Notes: generated from the sequence alone by a model not told the origin. Counted from the stretch's first letter, positions 1 to 7,105 are shown. The stretch: DNA of 24,809 nt from Sphingomonadaceae bacterium (GCA_009923795.1 RFSU01000011.1:1-24809); one strand, 5' to 3'. Numbers and translations are program-made.

Positions 1-1284
1 CAGATAGCGGGCGCGCGGCCCCAAATCACGGTGAGTCAGCTTGAACCAAGCCTTGGCAAAGGCCAGTTCAAACACCTTGGGATCCTTGCGGAATCGTTCG
101 GACACCTTGCGATAGGCTGGGTCAAACTTCAGCGCGAGGTCAGTTGTGAACATGATGGGCGCATGACGCTTATTCGGATCATGGGCGTCCGGGACAATGT
201 TTGCCGCGCTCTTGTCGCTGGGGATCCACTGGGTAGCCCCATTGGGGCTCTTGGTCTGCACCCAATCAAAAGCGAACAAATTGTCGAGATATTGGGTTGT
301 CCATTCTGCCGGGCTTGCCGTCCATGCGCCTTCCAGACCGCTGGTCGTCGTATCCGCGCCAGATCCGGTGCCGCAGCTGTTTTTCCAGCCCATGCCCTGT
401 TGCTCGATGCTGGCAGCGGCCGGTTCTGCGCCGAGGCACTTCGCTGCATTGCGCGCGCCATGGGCTTTGCCAAAGGTGTGGCCGCCTGCAATCAGGGCAA
501 CAGTTTCTTCATCATTCATCGCCATGCGGCCAAAGGTTTCGCGGATGTCCTTGGCGGCCAGCAGCGGATCAGGATTGCCGTTCGGGCCTTCCGGATTCAC
601 ATAGATCAGGCCCATTTGAACGGCAGCGAGCGGGCGCTTCAGCTCCCGATTGCCATGATAACGCTGATCATCGAGAAACTTGGTTTCCGGGCCCCAATAG
701 ACTTCATCGCCTTCCCAGTCGTCAACGCGGCCCCCCGCAAAGCCAAAGGTCTTAAAGCCCATTTGCTCCATTGCGACCGTGCCGGTCAGAACCATCAAAT
801 CTGCCCAAGAAATCTTGGCACCATATTTTTGCTTGATCGGCCAGAGCAGGCGGCGAGCTTTGTCGAGATTGACATTGTCTGGCCAGCTGTTGAGCGGTTC
901 AAAGCGGATCTGCCCACCATCAGAGCCGCCCCGGCCATCCAATGTGCGATATGTGCCTGCGCTATGCCAGGCGAGACGGATGAAGAAGGGGCCGTAATTG
1001 CCATAATCGGCGGGCCACCAATCTTGCGAGGTCGTCAGCGTCTTCTTAATGTCCGCCTTTAGCGCATCCAGATCGAGCGTCTTAAAGGCTTCAGCATAAT
1101 TATAGTCGGGGCCCATTGGGTTTGATGCGGCGGCGTGTTGACGCAGAGCCGATAAGTCCAGCCGATCGGGCCACCAGCTCTTATTTGTCATCGGCTTTGC
1201 GGGTTCTGCCATTGGTTCGGCCGCAAATGTGGGCGATGCGGCGGCAACAGCCAGCGCAAAAAGCGAGATCATAGTCTTATGCAT
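1..1284 (-). CDS. katG: Catalase-peroxidase with signal peptide (partial, 3' end outside window)
   Basis: Bifunctional haem catalase-peroxidase that removes hydrogen peroxide. The reading frame is open from the ATG at 1284 to the window edge, giving 428 residues of a family usually about 720-760 long, so essentially the N-terminal haem domain is present. Visible residues are the distal triad Arg103-Trp106-His107 (IRLAWHSAGTYR), Tyr228 in YVNPEGPNG, Met254 in RMAMND and the proximal haem ligand His269 in GGHTFGKAHG. Trp106, Tyr228 and Met254 match the KatG Met-Tyr-Trp crosslink, each one position before the M. tuberculosis numbering. The first ~22 residues (basic start, hydrophobic core, TFA-AEP) look like a Sec signal peptide, so a periplasmic enzyme is inferred; most KatG are cytoplasmic. 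The SD AGGAG lies just upstream of the ATG. Family identity is certain; localisation is inferred. Confidence 0.96.
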   Translation of the reverse strand, partial: MHKTMISLFALAVAAASPTFAAEPMAEPAKPMTNKSWWPDRLDLSALRQHAAASNPMGPDYNYAEAFKTLDLDALKADIKKTLTTSQDWWPADYGNYGPFFIRLAWHSAGTYRTLDGRGGSDGGQIRFEPLNSWPDNVNLDKARRLLWPIKQKYGAKISWADLMVLTGTVAMEQMGFKTFGFAGGRVDDWEGDEVYWGPETKFLDDQRYHGNRELKRPLAAVQMGLIYVNPEGPNGNPDPLLAAKDIRETFGRMAMNDEETVALIAGGHTFGKAHGARNAAKCLGAEPAAASIEQQGMGWKNSCGTGSGADTTTSGLEGAWTASPAEWTTQYLDNLFAFDWVQTKSPNGATQWIPSDKSAANIVPDAHDPNKRHAPIMFTTDLALKFDPAYRKVSERFRKDPKVFELAFAKAWFKLTHRDLGPRARYL

Positions 1285-1295
1285 GGAACTCTCCT

Positions 1296-1310
1296 GACAT
1301 TTTGAATGTC
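1296..1310. promoter_or_regulatory. Inverted repeat abutting the katG ribosome binding site
   Basis: Perfect dyad GACATT-N3-AATGTC ending directly before the AGGAG ribosome binding site of katG (minus strand). It could be an operator or a short mRNA hairpin that affects ribosome access. I could not match it to OxyR or Fur consensus sites. The rest of the 122-base gap up to the crotonase gene shows no promoter I would defend. Confidence 0.35.
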
Positions 1311-1406
1311 GGCGGGATGCCGCAGCCAGGGTATGTTGTGAAACCAATTTACTTCAAGACTGTGAGTGATAACTCCGATCAAGCTATGGGTGGTGCGCTA
1401 TTGGCC

Positions 1407-2219
1407 CTAATCCCGAATATAATTGGGCGGGCGCTTATCGAGAAAGGCGCGCATGCCTTCTGCAACATTGGGGCTGGCACTGGTCATCAGCTGATTGCGG
1501 TTTTCAATGGCCATGGCCGCCTCAAGGCTGGGCGCATCAATGGCCAGCGACAGGCCCTCTTTCGTCATGCGCAATCCACGGGGGGAGGCTGCAAGCATCT
1601 CTTCCACCAGCCGCTCTACTGCTGTGTCCAACTGATCATCGGGCACAACTTCGGAGACGAGGCCCGTCGCAAGGGCGCGCTGTGCGGTGATGAAACGGCC
1701 CGTCAACATCAGTTCGGCCGCAATGCTGCTGCCAACCGCGCGCGGCAAGAAATAGCTGACGCCCATGTCGCAGGCAGATAGGCCCAGTTTGATAAAGGCT
1801 GCGTTCATGCGCGCGCTTTCCGCTGCAATCCTGACATCAGACGCCAGTGCAAAGGCAAAGCCGCCCCCAGATGCCGCACCGTGCACGGCAGCGATAATGG
1901 GTTGCGGGCAGCGCCGCATCTTCACATAGACATTCGCCAGATACCCCTGAAAGCCAAAGCCGCCGCCAAAAGGCACAGGATCTTTGCGGCCTTCGGAAAA
2001 TTCTTTGATGTCCAGCCCTGCACAAAAGGCACGACCCGCGCCGCGCAGCACGATAACGCGCACGCTGTCGTCATTGAACAGCCGATCAAAATAATCGGTC
2101 AGTTCATGCACCATTTGCAACGAAATGGCGTTGAGCGCGTCGGGCCGGTTAAGGGTCACCCAATCTGCATCGCCGCGCTTTTCAATGCGGATCGTTTCAT
2201 AGTCCGATGTCGTCATCAT
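1407..2219 (-). CDS. Enoyl-CoA hydratase/isomerase (crotonase) family protein, atypical active site
   Basis: Crotonase-fold acyl-CoA enzyme of 270 residues. The two oxyanion-hole segments are present: CAGLDIKE at 66-73 and HGAASGGGFAFALASD at 113-128. The two catalytic glutamates of classical enoyl-CoA hydratase (rat Glu144 and Glu164) align by eye to Ala122 and Phe142, so a normal hydratase reaction is doubtful. Asp151 in SACDMGVS aligns with the catalytic Asp204 of dienoyl-CoA isomerase and is the only obvious acidic candidate. The substrate cannot be read from sequence. I chose the ATG at 2219 because GGGAG lies a few bases upstream; the frame extends upstream to 2267 without an obvious ribosome site. 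It is 82 bases downstream of the regulator gene and points the same way, so co-transcription is possible. Confidence 0.88.
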   Translation of the reverse strand: MMTTSDYETIRIEKRGDADWVTLNRPDALNAISLQMVHELTDYFDRLFNDDSVRVIVLRGAGRAFCAGLDIKEFSEGRKDPVPFGGGFGFQGYLANVYVKMRRCPQPIIAAVHGAASGGGFAFALASDVRIAAESARMNAAFIKLGLSACDMGVSYFLPRAVGSSIAAELMLTGRFITAQRALATGLVSEVVPDDQLDTAVERLVEEMLAASPRGLRMTKEGLSLAIDAPSLEAAMAIENRNQLMTSASPNVAEGMRAFLDKRPPNYIRD

Positions 2220-2301
2220 GCAGTCTCCCGAAGGCATGACCATTACGCAATGGCGGGTGCTTGGCAATGCTTTGGCACTGGGCCGGTAACAGCGACAGTG
2301 A

Positions 2302-3207
2302 CTAGATGATGCTCGCCTTTTGGGCGCTGGCCAGCATGGCCATCATGCGCTTGGCGGCATCTTCGGTTAGGGCAACGAAAATCCGCCGCGCATCATTGGG
2401 GTCTGTCCACCGGTGGATGAGATTGCGATCCGCCAGTTCGCGGATTTTGCGAATGGCGGTCGATGCGGGCACCGATGCCGCGATGGCAAGGCTTGTCACC
2501 GATTCCTGTCGGCCATTGAGATGTGCGGCTGTCAGCTCAAGCAGAATATCCCAAGAGGGGTCTGAGAACAGATCGCCTTCAAAAAACTTATGTCGGTTGC
2601 GCCGAGCCTTTATGATCGCCTTGAGCATAGCAGGATCAATGGCATTCACTTCAGAAAGCGTAGCCTCCACATCCAGCTCCATCTTGGCCAAGCTTGGCTC
2701 TTGAACCCCCAATTTATTCATAAGGGCGCTGAGGGAGCTTTGGATGAGGGAAATGGAATCGGTTAGGTCTGGCTGGGCCGTCGCATCCTGCTTTGCCAAG
2801 ATGCGTTTGCTGGCGCGTTCGAGTGCACTTGTGACGGCATCAGACGACAGTGGCAATGTCAGCAAGTCAGACACGCCCTGACGCATGGCGGCAACGGCCA
2901 AGTCTATGCTGGGCTGGCTTGTAAGCAAAATGGCAATAATATTACGACCATTTTGGGTGCGATCATGAAGCGCGCTCAGCATGTCCAGGCTCGGCTGGGC
3001 CGAAGTTGTGGCATTGTAGATGACGAGATTGATCTGCGACTGCCGGGCGACAAGTCCGTGAGCCTCATCTTCGGTTCGTGCGATATGGCAGGCGTGGCCC
3101 AAAGATTTTGCACCTTCTGCACATTGAGTGGCCACTTGTTCATCGGCGGACACAATGAGAATATGCAGTGCTAAATCCCCAGCGACGCGAATATTTCCTT
3201 CGAACAT
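2302..3207 (-). CDS. Pseudo-receiver / MarR-like winged-helix regulator
   Basis: Two-part regulator. The N-terminal ~125 residues have the alternating hydrophobic pattern of a response-regulator receiver (LHILIVSADE, then LVIYNATTS, ILLTS and LLTLPLS), but the phosphoacceptor Asp position is Asn and the beta-5 Lys position is not Lys, so phosphorylation is unlikely. A linker leads to a winged-helix domain starting near RRNRHKFFEGDLFSDPSWD, with a helix-turn-helix at SLAIAASVPASTAIRKIREL and the wing at DPNDARRIFVALTE. This matches, from memory, a regulator family common in sphingomonads; targets are unknown. The start is uncertain: the ATG at 3207 fits the domain edge, while the ATG at 3273 and the GTG at 3294 are in frame upstream without good ribosome sites. 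It is transcribed towards the crotonase gene and katG. Confidence 0.8.
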   Translation of the reverse strand: MFEGNIRVAGDLALHILIVSADEQVATQCAEGAKSLGHACHIARTEDEAHGLVARQSQINLVIYNATTSAQPSLDMLSALHDRTQNGRNIIAILLTSQPSIDLAVAAMRQGVSDLLTLPLSSDAVTSALERASKRILAKQDATAQPDLTDSISLIQSSLSALMNKLGVQEPSLAKMELDVEATLSEVNAIDPAMLKAIIKARRNRHKFFEGDLFSDPSWDILLELTAAHLNGRQESVTSLAIAASVPASTAIRKIRELADRNLIHRWTDPNDARRIFVALTEDAAKRMMAMLASAQKASII

Positions 3208-3335
3208 GATGCTGTGCCCCACCCCATTTACGTCATGGCCTTGCTGCCGATGCGACGCATCAACAGCGACCATATAATCGGCAGCCCCCTGCACGATTCG
3301 TTTGGGGTAACGTGCTTTCTAAGCCAAATGAAATG

Positions 3336-3364
3336 AAAATAGCGCCATTTTGCAATGTTTTGAA
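3336..3364 (-). promoter_or_regulatory. Possible sigma-70 promoter of the regulator gene
   Basis: On the minus strand a TTCAAA box is followed after 17 bases by TATTTT. Each matches the consensus hexamer at four of six positions and the spacing is ideal. Transcription would start near 3329, upstream of all candidate start codons of the regulator. This is weak motif evidence only. Confidence 0.35.
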
Positions 3365-3394
3365 CCTAAGCGCGCGTATCCTGCCCCGAACACC

Positions 3395-3427
3395 AAAAAA
3401 GGACGCAGGTGGCGAACCACCTGCGTC
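3395..3427 (-). terminator. Rho-independent terminator, minus strand
   Basis: A perfect 11-bp stem (arms 3402-3412 and 3417-3427) which on the minus strand has a TTCG tetraloop and is followed by C and six Ts (3400-3395). UUCG-capped GC-rich stems are exceptionally stable. It lies 210 bases downstream of the dinB stop codon, further than usual, so it may end the dinB transcript or a separate short RNA. Confidence 0.8.
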
Positions 3428-3455
3428 ATGTTGTCATTTGCGTAGTGACAAGATT

Positions 3456-3497
3456 GTGCTGCCCAACGCTGTTGAGGCTGAGAGCACTGTTTTTTCT
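3456..3497 (+). terminator. Probable rho-independent terminator, plus strand
   Basis: Imperfect 12-bp hairpin on the plus strand: GTGCT (3456-3460) pairs with AGCAC (3483-3487), GCC with GGC, and CAAC with GTTG around a GCT loop, with one single-base and one four-base bulge. The run TGTTTTTT follows immediately. No plus-strand protein gene precedes it in the window, so it would terminate a non-coding or antisense transcript. Confidence 0.5.
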
Positions 3498-3530
3498 TTC
3501 AGGGAGGCTCGATCTGGGCAATGAGAGATA

Positions 3531-3619
3531 ATGCCAATGCGGCATCATAAGCGAGTTAAATATCTAAATTCATTGAAAAAAATCAGGTATTCTGACATAA
3601 ATATATGCCGATATGGCAT
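3531..3619. repeat. Two matching dyads ATGCC-N5-GGCAT flanking an AT-rich stretch
   Basis: ATGCC-N5-GGCAT occurs at 3531-3545 and again at 3605-3619 with identical arms and different 5-base centres, 74 bases apart. The interval between them is strongly AT-rich compared with the surrounding GC-rich DNA. This is the appearance of paired operator sites around a promoter, but the binding protein is unknown. No coding gene is evident in 3295-3638. Confidence 0.4.
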
Positions 3620-3638
3620 TATTATCCTTGTTAAAGAT

Positions 3639-4727
3639 TCAGATATGCTCGCCGAACAGGGCTGGTTGAGCAGGCAGGGGTGCGTTGAGCTGGGTAAAGC
3701 CTGATAGGGTGACGCCCAAGAGGCGGATGCCCTGCTGCAACGGCATCAGACCGGAAAGAAGGGCCGCGACGATCTCCGTTATGTCTGAGGCTGTTTTGAT
3801 CGAGTGCGGCACTGTGCGGCTGCGGGTGACCGTTCGAAAGTCTGCGTAACGCAGCTTAAGTGTCACGGTTCTGCCCGTCAGCTGGCGGTGCTGGCATTGC
3901 GCGGCGACGGCCTTCATCAGCGGTTCAAGCTCTGCCATACAGGCGGTATAGCTCGTCAGGTCTGAGCGGAATGTCGTCTCAGACCCCAGAGATTTCCGCT
4001 CTTGATTTGCATTGACCGGGCGATGGTCAATGCCGCGCGCGGCCCAGTAGAAATAATGGCCGGCCTTGCCAAATTCTGCTGTCAGAAACTCCAGACTGCG
4101 GGATCTCAACTCTGCCCCAGTCGTGATTTGGAACCGCTCCATTTTTGTTGCAGTTGCCGGGCCGACACCATGAAATTTCCGCACGGGAAGCGTCGCGACA
4201 AAGTCTGCCCCCTCTTCAGGGCGGATCACGCACAGCCCATCTGGCTTGTTGATGTCAGACGCGATCTTGGCGAGAAACTTATTGTAAGACACGCCTGCCG
4301 AGGCTGTTAGCGTTGTGACGGCCCTAATCTCCGACCGGATGGCTTGAGCGATGCGCGTGGCCGAACCTTCTCCGCGCAGATTATCTGTGACATCCAGATA
4401 GGCCTCATCGAGGCTGAGCGGCTGAACGAGCGGCGTCCAAGACAAGAAAATTGCGCGGATCTGCGCAGAGACGGCGCGATAGACATCAAATCGCGGTGGA
4501 ACGAAGATGAGATCCGGGCAGAGACGCCGCGCTCTGGCCGAGGGCATGGCTGACCGTACCCCAAATTTGCGCGCCTCATAGCTGGCGGCTGCCACCACAC
4601 CGCGCGGGCCGCCACCGCCCACTGCAACGGGCTTTCCCCGCAATTCCGGATGATCCCGCTGTTCGACGGACGCGAAAAAGGCATCCATATCGATATGAAT
4701 GATCTTACGGGGAAGCGGCTCGTTCAT
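3639..4727 (-). CDS. dinB: DNA polymerase IV (Y-family translesion polymerase)
   Basis: Error-prone Y-family polymerase that copies past damaged bases; 362 residues, a typical length. The catalytic acidic residues are Asp13 in HIDMDAFFASVE and Asp107-Glu108 in SLDEAYLDVT; Phe18 corresponds to the E. coli steric-gate Phe13. SYEARKFGVRSAMPSARARRLCP is the usual finger-region segment. The middle has the helix-hairpin-helix region (KFHGVGPATATKM) and the C-terminal third is the little-finger domain. The last nine residues, QPALFGEHI, contain a sequence like a beta-clamp binding motif (Q-x-x-L-F). It is a single gene read away from rimP, with a LexA box 19 bases upstream of the start codon, so SOS induction is expected. 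Confidence 0.96.
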   Translation of the reverse strand: MNEPLPRKIIHIDMDAFFASVEQRDHPELRGKPVAVGGGGPRGVVAAASYEARKFGVRSAMPSARARRLCPDLIFVPPRFDVYRAVSAQIRAIFLSWTPLVQPLSLDEAYLDVTDNLRGEGSATRIAQAIRSEIRAVTTLTASAGVSYNKFLAKIASDINKPDGLCVIRPEEGADFVATLPVRKFHGVGPATATKMERFQITTGAELRSRSLEFLTAEFGKAGHYFYWAARGIDHRPVNANQERKSLGSETTFRSDLTSYTACMAELEPLMKAVAAQCQHRQLTGRTVTLKLRYADFRTVTRSRTVPHSIKTASDITEIVAALLSGLMPLQQGIRLLGVTLSGFTQLNAPLPAQPALFGEHI

Positions 4728-4745
4728 CTGTGGATTGCGATCATT

Positions 4746-4760
4746 GTTCCTTTTATGTTC
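4746..4760 (-). promoter_or_regulatory. LexA (SOS) box of dinB
   Basis: GTTC-N7-GTTC on the plus strand (GAAC-N7-GAAC on the dinB strand) is the direct-repeat LexA operator known from alphaproteobacteria, unlike the CTGT-N8-ACAG palindrome of E. coli. It sits 19 bases upstream of the dinB start codon, where bound LexA would block transcription initiation. Both half-sites are exact. Confidence 0.85.
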
Positions 4761-4850
4761 CGTAGCTTAGGCTGGTAACAAGGTCAAATCAGGCTGCGCG
4801 CTCCTGTGCCAGAACCAAGATCGTCGGCACCCTAGGATGCAAGACTCTGC

Positions 4851-4879
4851 TTGCTCAATCGGCCATGCCTGACTATAGA
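4851..4879 (+). promoter_or_regulatory. Sigma-70 promoter of the rimP-nusA-infB operon
   Basis: TTGCTC, 17 bases, then TATAGA. The -10 box differs from consensus at one position and the spacing is optimal. The predicted start near 4886 leaves a leader of about 95 bases before rimP. It lies about 90 bases from the LexA box, so SOS control of rimP is not suggested. Confidence 0.6.
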
Positions 4880-4917
4880 GCGCCTTGTCCTCTCGACATC
4901 GATAAACATGTTGAGGT

Positions 4918-4935
4918 CGGAACCGGCAGGTTCCG
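4918..4935 (+). other. Hairpin in the rimP 5' leader
   Basis: CGGAACC (4918-4924) pairs with GGTTCCG (4929-4935) around a GGCA loop. A run of six Ts occurs about 20 bases later but does not adjoin the stem, so this is not a standard terminator. It could affect leader stability or attenuation. Confidence 0.4.
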
Positions 4936-4981
4936 GCGGCCAAAGGGCGTTGCAGAGTGTTTTTTGAACTCCGGAGATTCG

Positions 4982-5509
4982 ATGGCGGATATTGCCGCAC
5001 TGATAAAGCTGATTGAGCCTGAGGTGGATGCCTTGGGTTTGAAGCTCGTGCGCGTCAAAATGTTCGGCGGAACATCGGACCCGACCTTGCAGGTGATGGC
5101 CGAACGCCCAGAGACACGTCAGCTGATCATCGAAGATTGCGCCGAATTGTCCCGGCGTTTGTCGGACGTGCTGGATGCGGCCGACCCGATTGAAGAAGCC
5201 TATCGGCTGGAAGTCAGTTCCCCCGGGATTGATCGGCCGCTCACGCGCTTGTCTGACTATGCCGATTGGGCGGGCTTTGACGCGCGCCTGCGGTTTGCAG
5301 AGCCTGTGGAGGGCCGCAAACAAGTTGATGGTCAGATTGAGGGGCTGGATGGCGACATCATCCTCATCACAACATCGAAAACGCGCGAGACCGTGCGCGT
5401 TCCGTTTTCAGTCATCACCAGTGGCAAGCTGCTGCTGACCGATGCCCTGATCAAGGCCACCAAACCGCTCTCGACGGACGGGGCGGACGTTATTTCTGTG
5501 GAAAGGTAA
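4982..5509 (+). CDS. rimP: Ribosome maturation factor RimP
   Basis: Cytoplasmic factor needed for assembly of the 30S subunit; 175 residues, close to the usual length. N-terminal alpha/beta domain: IEPEVDALGLKLVRVKMFGG, then IEDCAELSRRLSDVLD and the hallmark YRLEVSSPGIDRPLT. The C-terminal SH3-like barrel follows (ARLRFAEPVEGRKQVDGQIEG). I chose the ATG at 4982 because GGAG lies about 5 bases upstream and the protein then begins at the conserved first helix; the frame is open further upstream but reads into the leader. It is the first gene of the operon and nusA starts 3 bases after its stop. Confidence 0.95.
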   Translation: MADIAALIKLIEPEVDALGLKLVRVKMFGGTSDPTLQVMAERPETRQLIIEDCAELSRRLSDVLDAADPIEEAYRLEVSSPGIDRPLTRLSDYADWAGFDARLRFAEPVEGRKQVDGQIEGLDGDIILITTSKTRETVRVPFSVITSGKLLLTDALIKATKPLSTDGADVISVER

Positions 5510-5512
5510 ACC

Positions 5513-7105
5513 ATGTCCAACGCCATTTCTGCCAATAAGGCTGAACTCCTTGCCATTGCCGACGCTGTTGCCCGCGAAAAGCTGATCGATAAAGCGATTG
5601 TGCTCGAAGCGATGGAAGACGCCATTCAGCGTGCAGCGCGTGCCCGTTATGGCGCGGAAAATGATATCCGCGCGAAGATTGACGCAAATTCGGGCGACAT
5701 GCGTCTTTGGCGTGTGGTCGAAGTGGTTGAAGAGGTTGAAGATTACTTCAAGCAGGTCAGCCTGAAGGACGGCGAAAAGCTTCAGCCGGGTGCCGCGATT
5801 GGCGACTTCATCGTTGATCCGCTGCCCCCGATTGAATTTGGCCGCATCGCAGCGCAGGCCGCAAAGCAAGTCATCTTCCAAAAGGTGCGTGATGCAGAGC
5901 GCGAGCGCCAATTTGAAGAATTTAAAGATCGCGCCGGGGAAATCATCACGGGCGTGGTGAAGCGTGTTGAGTTTGGCCATGTCGTGGTTGATCTGGGCCG
6001 CGCCGAAGGCGTTATCCGCCGGGACCAACAGATCCCGCGCGAAGTGCTGCGCATCAATGATCGCGTCCGTGCGCTGATCCTGAATGTCCGCCGTGAAAAT
6101 CGCGGGCCGCAGATTTTCCTCTCCCGCGCGCATCCTGATTTCATGCGCAAGCTGTTCGCGCAGGAAGTGCCGGAAATTTATGACGGCGTGATTGAGATCA
6201 AGGCCTGCGCCCGCGATCCCGGCAGCCGTGCAAAGATCGGCGTGATCAGCCATGATGGCTCGATTGATCCAGTCGGCGCGTGCGTCGGCATGAAGGGCAG
6301 CCGCGTTCAGGCGGTTGTTCAGGAATTGCAGGGCGAAAAGATCGACATTATTCCTTGGTCAACCGACATGGCGACCTTTGTGGTGAATGCTTTGCAGCCC
6401 GCCACGGTCAGCCGCGTTTTGATCGATGAAGAAGAAGAGCGGATCGAAGTCGTCGTTCCTGACGATCAGCTGAGCCTCGCCATTGGCCGCCGTGGTCAGA
6501 ATGTGCGCCTTGCTTCCATGCTGACCGCCTCGGCTATCGACATCATGACCGAAACGGATTCGAGCGAGAAGCGTCAGCGCGAGTTCATCGAAAAGTCTGA
6601 AATGTTCCAGCAAGAACTGGATGTTGATGAAACGCTCGCTCAGTTGCTCGTTGCCGAAGGTTTTGGCGCGATGGAAGAAGTCGCTTATGTCGAAACGCAT
6701 GAGCTGGCCGCCATTGAGGGCCTAGATGAAGAAATCGCGGCCGAACTTCAAAACCGTGCTCAAGAAGCTCTGGATCGCCGCGAAGTGGCGAACCGCGAAG
6801 CGCGCCAGGCATTGGGCGTTGAAGATGCCCTGGCAGAGCTTCCGCATTTGACGGAAGCCATGCTGGTGACGCTGGGTAAGGCAGGCATCAAGACGCTGGA
6901 TGATCTGGCGGATCTGGCCACCGATGAACTGGTTGAACGCAAGCGCCGCGATGACCGTCGCGGCCGGGGCAGCAGCGAAGCGCCGAAGGGCGGCGTTCTT
7001 GCCGACTATGGCCTGAGCGAAGAGCAAGGGAATGAAATCATCATGGCAGCCCGAGCACATTGGTTTGCCGACGAGGAGACCGCCGATGCGGGACCCTCAG
7101 CATGA
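5513..7105 (+). CDS. nusA: Transcription termination/antitermination factor NusA
   Basis: Binds RNA polymerase and nascent RNA and controls pausing, termination and antitermination; 530 residues. Order: N-terminal polymerase-binding domain (about 1-125), S1 domain (about 142-205, EIITGVVKRVEFGHVVVDLG), KH1 with the loop GMKGSR near 260, KH2 with GRRGQN near 325, then two helix-hairpin-helix-type acidic repeats (about 370-430 and 430-475). A short Arg/Gly-rich linker (RRDDRRGRGSS) and a final helical piece ending IIMAARAHWFADEE follow, giving an extended C-terminus. The SD GGAAAGG is upstream. It overlaps the next gene by 20 bases. Confidence 0.97.
   Translation: MSNAISANKAELLAIADAVAREKLIDKAIVLEAMEDAIQRAARARYGAENDIRAKIDANSGDMRLWRVVEVVEEVEDYFKQVSLKDGEKLQPGAAIGDFIVDPLPPIEFGRIAAQAAKQVIFQKVRDAERERQFEEFKDRAGEIITGVVKRVEFGHVVVDLGRAEGVIRRDQQIPREVLRINDRVRALILNVRRENRGPQIFLSRAHPDFMRKLFAQEVPEIYDGVIEIKACARDPGSRAKIGVISHDGSIDPVGACVGMKGSRVQAVVQELQGEKIDIIPWSTDMATFVVNALQPATVSRVLIDEEEERIEVVVPDDQLSLAIGRRGQNVRLASMLTASAIDIMTETDSSEKRQREFIEKSEMFQQELDVDETLAQLLVAEGFGAMEEVAYVETHELAAIEGLDEEIAAELQNRAQEALDRREVANREARQALGVEDALAELPHLTEAMLVTLGKAGIKTLDDLADLATDELVERKRRDDRRGRGSSEAPKGGVLADYGLSEEQGNEIIMAARAHWFADEETADAGPSA

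Larger units (their letters stand above)
3395..3500. ncRNA. Candidate structured small RNA locus (strand unresolved)
   Basis: Three hairpins follow one another in about 90 bases: 3402-3427 (11 bp, perfect), 3431-3451 (TTGTCA paired with TGACAA around a 9-base loop) and 3456-3487 (12 bp with bulges). The first is followed by a T-run on the minus strand and the last by a T-run on the plus strand. A short RNA of roughly 100-130 bases on either strand would therefore end in a proper terminator. I see no convincing coding frame here. Promoters are not pinned down. I could not match it to tmRNA, SRP RNA or RNase P; a comparison with 6S RNA was not decisive. Confidence 0.35.

Noticed and set aside
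31..1062. Plus-strand open frame of 343 codons at the window start
   Set aside because: It is the shadow of katG, whose active-site residues are all read on the minus strand.
1311..1406. OxyR-type site upstream of katG
   Set aside because: One ATAG half-site was seen, but the four-part spacing of the OxyR consensus is not met.
3312..3524. Small plus-strand open frame of 70 codons in the gap before dinB
   Set aside because: It crosses all three hairpins, has no ribosome site and an unremarkable composition; an RNA element explains the sequence better.
5408..6253. Minus-strand open frame of 281 codons opposite nusA
   Set aside because: Antisense to the conserved NusA S1 and KH region; no family features.
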